Below are positions 58,716-64,000 of a stretch of 64,000 bases of DNA, piece by piece (within the stretch, counting starts at the first letter, position 1; each line of letters opens with the position of its first letter). This DNA comes from CAMYMQ01 sp963730305 (GTDB lineage: Bacteria > Pseudomonadota > Alphaproteobacteria > Bin65): NCBI GenBank assembly GCA_963730305.1, contig CAVSRB010000002.1:124001-188000 (forward strand). Reading direction: 5' to 3'. Position numbers and translations under genes: made by a program. The notes under the pieces are model-generated. The model was not told where the DNA came from, did no database searches, and saw nothing but the letters and a program-made list of their open reading frames with translations.

Positions 58716-59162
58716 ATGGAGCTCGTCGATATCCTGCACGTCGCGATCCGCACCGACGACCTGGAAGCGACCAATCGCTTCTATACCGAGGTCCTCGGCA
58801 TGACCCACGCCAAGCGGCCGCCGTTCAGCTTCCCGGGCAGCTGGTTGCAGATGGGCAACACGCAGGTCCACGTCATGGCCGGCGACGCCGCCCTGGACCG
58901 GAAGGACGGCAAGTTCCATCCCGGCAGCGCCGCGGTCGACCATTTGGCCTTCGGCGCCAAGGGCTTCGACGCCTACAAGGCGAAGTTCAACGAGCTCGGG
59001 CTGCCCTGGGGCGAGAACGACATCCCCGAAGCCGGCCTGTGGCAGCTCTTCGTGCGCGACCCCAGCGGCATCCTGGTCGAGCTCAACTTCACCATCGCCA
59101 ACGAGCCCGAGGGCTCCAAGGGCGTCGAGAACGGCTTCGCCGGCGACATGATCGAGTTCTAG
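58716..59162 (+). CDS. VOC-family protein (glyoxalase/dioxygenase-like)
   Basis: A 148-residue protein with two beta-alpha-beta-beta-beta modules. VDILHVAIRTDDLEATNRFY starts the first, AVDHLAFGAKGFDAYKAKFN the second, and DPSGILVELNF gives the last metal-ligand Glu. Likely metal ligands are His in LHVAIR, His in DHLAF and Glu in VELNF. A role in the catabolic cluster just upstream is plausible. Its stop shares a CTAG with the corA stop on the other strand. Confidence 0.88.
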   Translation: MELVDILHVAIRTDDLEATNRFYTEVLGMTHAKRPPFSFPGSWLQMGNTQVHVMAGDAALDRKDGKFHPGSAAVDHLAFGAKGFDAYKAKFNELGLPWGENDIPEAGLWQLFVRDPSGILVELNFTIANEPEGSKGVENGFAGDMIEF

Positions 59163-60319
59163 CGCCGCCGCGCTTGCTCCGCTTGTCGCGCCAGTAGCTG
59201 TGCCCGGCCCCGCTTCTTCTCGGTCAGCCAGCCCTTGCGCCAGAACCAGAACAACAGCCCGCCGGCGATCACCAGCATCAGCACCAGCGAATAGACGTAG
59301 CCGTAGGCCCACTTGAGCTCCGGCATGTTCCACGGCTTGTCCGTGGCGAAGTTCATGCCGTAGAGGCTGGCGATGAAGGACAGCGGGATGAAGATCGTCG
59401 CGATGATGGTCAGCACCTTCATCACCTCGTTCATCCGCGCGCTGACGCTCGACAGGTAGATGTCGATCAGGCCGGACGTGACCTCCCGGTAGACCTCGAC
59501 GATGTCCATGAGCTGGACGGTGTGGTCGTAACAGTCGCGCAGGTAGACGCGGGTCTGCCGGGTGATCACCCGGGCCTCGTCGCGGATCAAGGCGTTGATC
59601 ATCTCGCGCTGCGGCCACACGGCCCGCCGCATCGACAGCAGCTCGCGCTTGAGCTGATGGATCTCGACCACGTGCTCGCGGTGCGGCTCGGTGATGACGC
59701 CGCTTTCCAGGCTCTCGACCTGCTCGCCGTAGGATTCGAGGACCGGAAAGTAATTGTCGATGACCGCGTCGAGCAGGGCGTAGGCGAGGTAATCCGGACC
59801 GCGCCGCCGGATCGGCCCCTTGCCGCCGCGCAGGCGCTCGCGGACCGGCTCGAAACAGTCGCCGGGGGCTTCCTGGACGGTGATGAGGAAATTCTCGCCG
59901 ACGAACATCGAGACCTGTTCGGTCGCCGGCGCCGTCTCCGGCCGGATCATCCGGGTCACGACGAAGACGTGGTCGTCATAGTCCTCGAACTTGGGCCGCT
60001 GGTGGAGGTTGGCCGCGTCCTCGATCGCCAGCCGGTGCAGGTCGAACATCTCGCCGAGCCGCTGGAACAGCTCGATGTCGCCGACGCCCTCGATGTCGAC
60101 CCAGGTCACCGGCCAGCGCTCGATCCGTTCGGGCAGTCCCTCGATCGTATCGACCGTCTCCTCCAGGATCTCGGTCTCGCGATAGTGGATCAGCCGGATC
60201 GCCGGCGGGGCCGCGGTCGGGTCGGCGATCAGCGTGCCCGGCGCCGTACCCGGCGGCGCGCGCCGGTGGCGCATCAGCGGGATGGGTCTGTGCAGGTGTC
60301 TCGCCAGGCCTTTGTTCAT
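59159..60319 (-). CDS. corA: CorA-family magnesium/zinc transporter
   Basis: A 386-residue divalent-metal channel. The long cytoplasmic part has RWPVTWVDIEGVGDIELFQR and LAIEDAANLHQRPKFEDYDD. Two C-terminal membrane segments follow, LTIIATIFIPLSFIASLYGM and YGYVYSLVLMLVIAGGLLFW, with the selectivity GMN motif in YGMNF between them. The start at 60319 (MNKGLARHL) is chosen by ribosome site AAGGAG. The tail is basic (RAQLLARQAEQARRR). Confidence 0.93.
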   Translation of the reverse strand: MNKGLARHLHRPIPLMRHRRAPPGTAPGTLIADPTAAPPAIRLIHYRETEILEETVDTIEGLPERIERWPVTWVDIEGVGDIELFQRLGEMFDLHRLAIEDAANLHQRPKFEDYDDHVFVVTRMIRPETAPATEQVSMFVGENFLITVQEAPGDCFEPVRERLRGGKGPIRRRGPDYLAYALLDAVIDNYFPVLESYGEQVESLESGVITEPHREHVVEIHQLKRELLSMRRAVWPQREMINALIRDEARVITRQTRVYLRDCYDHTVQLMDIVEVYREVTSGLIDIYLSSVSARMNEVMKVLTIIATIFIPLSFIASLYGMNFATDKPWNMPELKWAYGYVYSLVLMLVIAGGLLFWFWRKGWLTEKKRGRAQLLARQAEQARRR

Positions 60320-60479
60320 CGGGATGGACGGCTCCTTCCGGACACGGTCGTCGGCATTACACCGCGAGGCGCCCGCCGACGCAATTGGCACGGATGGCTG
60401 GCGCGCGAAATGGGTTGATCTCGGCGGGCGGCTTCACGCACTGTTGCCCCTCTCGCCCGAGTCGGAAAGGGGAAACGCG

Positions 60480-61049
60480 ATGGTCGCGACCGCATCGAGG
60501 ATGCTCGAACTCGGCACGCGCGCGCCCGATTTCGACCTGCCCGATCCGGCGGGCAAGTGCTACGCACTGAGCGACTTCGCCGATGCGAGCGCGCTGCTGG
60601 TCGCCTTCATCTGCAATCACTGTCCCTACGTGAAGCTGATCAAGCCGGCGCTTGCCGCCTTCGGTCGCGACTATCAGGGCAAGGGGCTCGCCATGGTCGC
60701 GATCGGCGCCAATGACGTCTCCGCCTATCCGGCCGACGCGCCCGATCGCATGGCCGAGGACGTCCGCGAATTCGGTTACTCGTTCCCCTACCTGTTCGAC
60801 GAGGACCAGTCGGTCGCCAGGGCCTATGGCGCCGTCTGCACGCCGGACTTCTTCCTGTTCAACGCGGACCGCAAGCTGGTCTACCGCGGCCAGTTCGATG
60901 GCGCCCGGCCCAACAACGGCATCGAGCCGACCGGCGCCGATTTGCGCGCCGCCGCCGACGCGGTCCTCGCCGGCGCGCCCGTCCCGGCCGACCAGACGCC
61001 GTCGGTCGGCTGCAACATCAAGTGGAAGCCGGGCAACGGGACCGACTGA
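60480..61049 (+). CDS. Thioredoxin-fold peroxiredoxin-like protein (AhpC/TSA)
   Basis: A 189-residue protein. LELGTRAPDFDLPDPAGKCY starts the domain; the active site CNHCPYVKLI carries a CxxC pair. Later elements are YSFPYLFDEDQSVARAYGAV, CTPDFFLFNADRKLVYRGQF (cis-Pro) and PSVGCNIKWKPGN at the end. This pattern is common for AhpC-TSA/redoxin proteins annotated as thioredoxin family. It is probably a cytoplasmic reductase or peroxidase. Confidence 0.9.
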   Translation: MVATASRMLELGTRAPDFDLPDPAGKCYALSDFADASALLVAFICNHCPYVKLIKPALAAFGRDYQGKGLAMVAIGANDVSAYPADAPDRMAEDVREFGYSFPYLFDEDQSVARAYGAVCTPDFFLFNADRKLVYRGQFDGARPNNGIEPTGADLRAAADAVLAGAPVPADQTPSVGCNIKWKPGNGTD

Positions 61050-61057
61050 TCCGCGGC

Positions 61058-61918
61058 CTATTTTTCGGCCACGACCGGGTTGCGCAGCACGCCCACGCCC
61101 TGGATCTCGACCTCGACGACGTCGCCCGGCTTGATCGCAGACGTGCTGCCGGGGGTGCCGGTGAAGATCAGGTCGCCGGGCTCGAGGGTGAAATACCGGC
61201 TGGCGAAGGACACGATCTTCGCGACCGAGTGGATCAGCATCCTGGTGCGCTCCGACTGCACCACCTTGCCGTTGACCCGGGTCTGCAACAGCAGGTCGTC
61301 GTAGTCGAGCCCGACCGCGATGACCGGGCCGACCGGCCCGAACGTGTCGGACGCCTTGGCCCGCAGCCATTGCAGGTCCGAGCCCTGCCAGCGCCGCTCG
61401 CTGACGTCGTTGCCGGCGGTCACCCCGAAGACGTATTTCGGCGCGTCGGCCTCCGAGACGTTCTTGGCCCGCTTGCCGATCACCACGACCAGCTCGCCCT
61501 CGTAGTGGACGCGGGTGGCGTCCTTGGGGATGACGATGGCCGCGCCGTGGCCGACCAGCGAGCTGGGCAGCTTGGCGAACAGGCCGGGCTGGCGCGCGCC
61601 CAATTCGCCGGCGTGGCTGCGATAGTTGAGCCCGACCGCGAGCACCTTCGACGGCACCGTCGGCGGTAGCAGGGTGACCGCCGCGAGCTCGACCGTGCGC
61701 CCCGTCTCGGTCGGCCCCGCGAACAGGTCGCCGCGCAGCTCGTGGATCGTGTCGCCGGCGAGCCGGCCGTAGGCGACCGCGCCGTCGTGCTGGTAGCGGA
61801 CGTAGCGGGTGACCTTGTCCTGAGCCATGGCCTCTCCGGTGATCGTCGTGCCCAACGCCGCCAAGAGCAGCAGGACGGCCGGGGCCACCCGGCGCGACAG
61901 CCTCCATCCGAAACCCAT
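61058..61918 (-). CDS. FAH-family hydrolase/isomerase with an apparent signal peptide
   Basis: A 286-residue protein. From residue 70 it is a standard fumarylacetoacetate hydrolase-type domain: VLAVGLNYRSHAGELGARQP, TRVHYEGELVVVIGKRAKNV (metal Glu) and FGVTAGNDVSERRWQGSDLQ, then GDLIFTGTPGSTSAIKPGDV. Before it lies RLSRRVAPAVLLLLAALGTT ending GEAMAQDK, a clear signal-peptide pattern with a twin Arg. AAGGGAGGCGTGCG precedes the start ATG, so the N-terminus is probably real. FAH-family enzymes normally act in the cytoplasm. Confidence 0.88.
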   Translation of the reverse strand: MGFGWRLSRRVAPAVLLLLAALGTTITGEAMAQDKVTRYVRYQHDGAVAYGRLAGDTIHELRGDLFAGPTETGRTVELAAVTLLPPTVPSKVLAVGLNYRSHAGELGARQPGLFAKLPSSLVGHGAAIVIPKDATRVHYEGELVVVIGKRAKNVSEADAPKYVFGVTAGNDVSERRWQGSDLQWLRAKASDTFGPVGPVIAVGLDYDDLLLQTRVNGKVVQSERTRMLIHSVAKIVSFASRYFTLEPGDLIFTGTPGSTSAIKPGDVVEVEIQGVGVLRNPVVAEK

Positions 61919-62469
61919 CGCACGCCTCCCTTCGCGGTTCGCCCGCCACGATAGGGCGGAAGCGGCGGGCGATAAAGACGGTCGGGCCGTCCGAACGGGT
62001 GCGACCCGCGTGGGCAAACGTTTTGGTCGGCGGATCGACGCATTGGTGTCGCGGCGCCCCCAGTCCGGCCCCCCGGTCCGGAATGTCAGGTTCCGTCAGG
62101 TCGCTTTCGGGGCGGACCGCCGAAGCCCCCCGCATCCGGTCAGGAAAAGTAAGGGTCGGCGCGACGGGGCAGCGATGCGGCGACGATCCCCCGGTCAGGG
62201 TGTCAGGTTCCGTCAGGTCGCTTCCGCGGCGACTCGCCGGGGCCCCCCTGGATCGGTCAGGAAAGGTAAGGGTCGGCGGGCCGGTGCGATCGCTTCGCGC
62301 CGGCTCCCGGCCCCGAATGTCAGGTTGTGTCAGGTCGCCTGCGTCGCGGCTCATGGCGGGTTCGCTGGGCCTTCCGGGTATAGTTCAAAGGAACATATCC
62401 CTAGATAGGCGGTCCCAGCCGCGACGCAAGCGAAAGTGCGGGTGTCCGCTTCGGTGTCCCCGGCCGCGC
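61919..62469. other. Gene-free repeat region
   Basis: No convincing gene. It holds the start region of the FAH gene, then the 117-bp periodic repeat array (62084-62338) and a short GC-rich end. Open frames show DLTEPD-like and TLTFPD-like peptides only because of the repeats. Confidence 0.6.
62084..62338. repeat. Repeat array with 117-bp period (A-B-A-B-A)
   Basis: Type A, TGTCAGGTTCCGTCAGGTCG, at 62084 and 62201 and a variant TGTCAGGTTGTGTCAGGTCG at 62318; each copy is exactly 117 bases after the last. Type B, GTCAGGAAAAGTAAGGGTCG, at 62139 and GTCAGGAAAGGTAAGGGTCG at 62256, also 117 apart, lies between them. The spacers differ in sequence but contain GGCGG-A-CCGCC and GGCGA-CTCGCC-like hairpins. 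Confidence 0.9.
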
Positions 62470-63513
62470 CTACTCCGCCGCGGCGCTCTCCGCGCCCTCG
62501 GGCTCCGGCGCCGGGGCGGGCGCCGCCTCGGGGCGGACCAGCGCCGGGCCGTCGGCCTCGATCTCGACCACGCGCCGCTTGGGCGCCGGGTCGAAAGCGA
62601 GCTGGAGCACGTCGGGCCGGCTGTAGTGGCCGACCGGGTCGGCGAAGGCCTTGGCCAGCGAGATCATGCCCAGGTCGATATCGGCATAGACGATGCCCTC
62701 CTGGTCCGGCGGCAGCGGCGCGGCGATCGGCCGGCCGTCGGGCGCATAGATCATGGCCGCGCCGCCGCCCGGGCTGACGAACGCCTGCTTGAACGGGGTG
62801 TCGCAGAGGATTTCCGACATCTGCTCGGAGAACACCGCCGCCGTGGCGACGGTGAAGCACTGGCCTTCGAGCGAATAGACCTGGCTGGCCGCCATGTTGG
62901 CGTCGTGGCCCAGCGCGTAGGCCGCGTCGGGGTTGAGCGCGAAGGTCGGCCACGAGGCGACGTGGACCTGCTCGTGCTGGCTGAACATCGCCTGCTTGAC
63001 CAGCGGCTGGATGTGCTCCCAGCAGTTGAGCGCGCCGAGCCGGCCGATCGCGGTGTCGTGGACCTTGAGGTCGCTGCCGTCGCCCTCGCCGAACACGGTC
63101 CGCTCGATATGGGTCGGCCGCAGCTTGCGCCGGGTGGCCAGCCGGGTGCCGGTCTCGTCGATGATCGCCTGGCCCATATAGAGGCTGCCGCCGGCGCGCT
63201 CGGCATAGCCGAACACGACGTGGATGGCGTTGTCGCGGGCCGCGGCCTGGATCGCCTCCATCTCGGCGCCGGTCGCGGTCATCGCGTTGTCGAAATAGCG
63301 CTGGACGAACTGCATGCCCCAGCCGACCGAATCGAGCAGGGTCCACAGCGGGTGTCCGGGGATCCAGCATTCCGGGAAGGCGACCAGCCGGGCCCCGTTG
63401 CCCGCGGCCTCCCCGATCAGGTCGATGGTCTTGGCGACGGTGGCGTCGAGGTCGAGATAGACCGGCGAGGCCTGGACCGCGGCGGCCTTGAACTGGGCGT
63501 GTTGAAGGGGCAT
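62470..63513 (-). CDS. Nitrilase-family carbon-nitrogen hydrolase
   Basis: A 347-residue hydrolase that converts nitriles to acids. The Glu-Lys-Cys triad is visible: Glu in LVAFPECWIPGHPLW, Lys in RRKLRPTHIERTVFGEGDG and Cys in GALNCWEHIQPLVKQAMF. The C-terminus is Ala/Pro/Glu-rich (APAPAPEPEGAESAAAE). I start at 63513 (MPLQHAQFKAAAVQASPV) by family comparison; no strong ribosome site is seen. It is divergent from an AraC-type regulator with a 200-base gap. Confidence 0.94.
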   Translation of the reverse strand: MPLQHAQFKAAAVQASPVYLDLDATVAKTIDLIGEAAGNGARLVAFPECWIPGHPLWTLLDSVGWGMQFVQRYFDNAMTATGAEMEAIQAAARDNAIHVVFGYAERAGGSLYMGQAIIDETGTRLATRRKLRPTHIERTVFGEGDGSDLKVHDTAIGRLGALNCWEHIQPLVKQAMFSQHEQVHVASWPTFALNPDAAYALGHDANMAASQVYSLEGQCFTVATAAVFSEQMSEILCDTPFKQAFVSPGGGAAMIYAPDGRPIAAPLPPDQEGIVYADIDLGMISLAKAFADPVGHYSRPDVLQLAFDPAPKRRVVEIEADGPALVRPEAAPAPAPEPEGAESAAAE

Positions 63514-63713
63514 CGCGCGAAACTCCCTGGTGGCGTTTTCTCGGGAGCGGTGACGATGCGGCCGGTCCGGTCCAGCACTCTTGTCCCCGGGTGACGCCAA
63601 TCTTGACCGTGGGCGACCTGGCCCCGACCGCGGGTGACAGGGGGCCGGGTGCGCGATACCCTGTTGCGCCGCAACGGAAATCGCCGCGGAATTGGGTCGC
63701 GGGAGGTGGTCCG

Positions 63714-64000
63714 ATGTCCATGAGTCCACTGCCTGTCGGGCAGGCGCTGACGACCGACGAGCTCGGCCACTGGATCGAGGCTGTGTGCCGCACCTATGTC
63801 GATCTCGAGGTCAAGCGCATCGACGAGTCGCCGTTCAGCGCCGGGATCGACGTCTCGGACCTGGGCGAGACGGTGTTCGCGGACCTGCGCGGCACGGCCC
63901 AGCGCGCCGACCGGCGGTCGGCCGACATCGCCCGGTCGCGCGACGAATACGCCATCCTGATCCTGCAGCAGTCGGGCACGATGATCGTCTCCCAGGACGG
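63714..64000 (+). CDS. AraC-type regulator, N-terminal part (runs off the edge)
   Basis: The first 95 codons: MSMSPLPVGQALTTDELGHW, IEAVCRTYVDLEVKRIDESP, FSAGIDVSDLGETVFADLRG and ADIARSRDEYAILILQQSGT. This is the AraC_binding_2 (cupin-like) N-terminal domain found in AraC regulators of catabolic genes; the HTH lies beyond the edge. GGGAGGTGGTCCG precedes the ATG. It probably controls the divergent nitrilase gene. Confidence 0.78.
   Translation, partial: MSMSPLPVGQALTTDELGHWIEAVCRTYVDLEVKRIDESPFSAGIDVSDLGETVFADLRGTAQRADRRSADIARSRDEYAILILQQSGTMIVSQD

Noticed and set aside
62084..62338. Possible CRISPR array
   Set aside because: The spacers are related to each other and contain a second repeated motif, there are only three copies, and no cas genes are in the window.

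Overview
The window is a piece of a high-GC alphaproteobacterial chromosome. The evidence is the rRNA operon (16S, tRNA-Ile, tRNA-Ala, 23S, 5S, initiator tRNA-Met in that order, with alphaproteobacterial 16S signatures), the use of GTG and TTG starts, and the gene families present. The metabolic content suggests a free-living heterotroph of the Rhodospirillales type, but the order is my inference. There are no insertion sequences, phage genes or CRISPR arrays.

Layout. 1-10.5 kb holds an ABC transporter ATPase, a divergent FAD oxidoreductase, a MarR-EmrA-EmrB efflux operon, an ArsC-like reductase, a two-component system and a DegP-type protease. 10.7-22.9 kb holds an acyl-CoA dehydrogenase, a spermidine pair (SAM decarboxylase, spermidine synthase), a YHYH-domain secreted protein with an unknown secreted partner, an IclR regulator divergent from a luciferase-like monooxygenase, an SDR, a CapA-like protein, a VOC protein and an M23 peptidase. 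23.3-29.3 kb is the rRNA operon, closed by a strong terminator. 29.3-29.9 kb is a scar with two 5'-truncated divergent gene remnants. 30-35.3 kb holds an XRE regulator/methyltransferase pair, an AhpD-like protein, cytochrome b561, PepSY and a second two-component system. 35.3-37.3 kb encodes a biotin-dependent carboxylase alpha chain interrupted by one in-frame UGA. 37.4-39.4 kb is a fasciclin protein next to an ECF sigma factor and its RskA-type anti-sigma factor.

From 39.4 kb on the content is catabolic. A minus-strand cluster (39.4-46.8 kb) combines a TRAP transporter, a MetE-like protein, a formamidase, a 2-hydroxyacid dehydrogenase and a class II aldolase. A molybdate unit (modE-like, modA, modB, modC) has a 26-bp palindrome in front of modA. 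A plus-strand cluster (53.3-59.2 kb) holds an HpaH-type hydratase, an HpcH-type aldolase, an Fe-S/FAD oxidoreductase, a GMC oxidoreductase and a VOC protein. CorA, a thioredoxin-like protein, an apparently exported FAH-family enzyme and a nitrilase facing an AraC-type regulator close the window.

Two features run across the whole window. About fourteen genes carry single-base frameshifts, nearly all readable as one extra base with conserved sequence on both sides, so sequencing or assembly error is the first explanation. A repeat family is present at about 6.1 kb and, in opposite orientation with a 117-bp period, at about 62.2 kb. Where a gene is frameshifted I give the span of the reconstructed gene and say where the frame changes.
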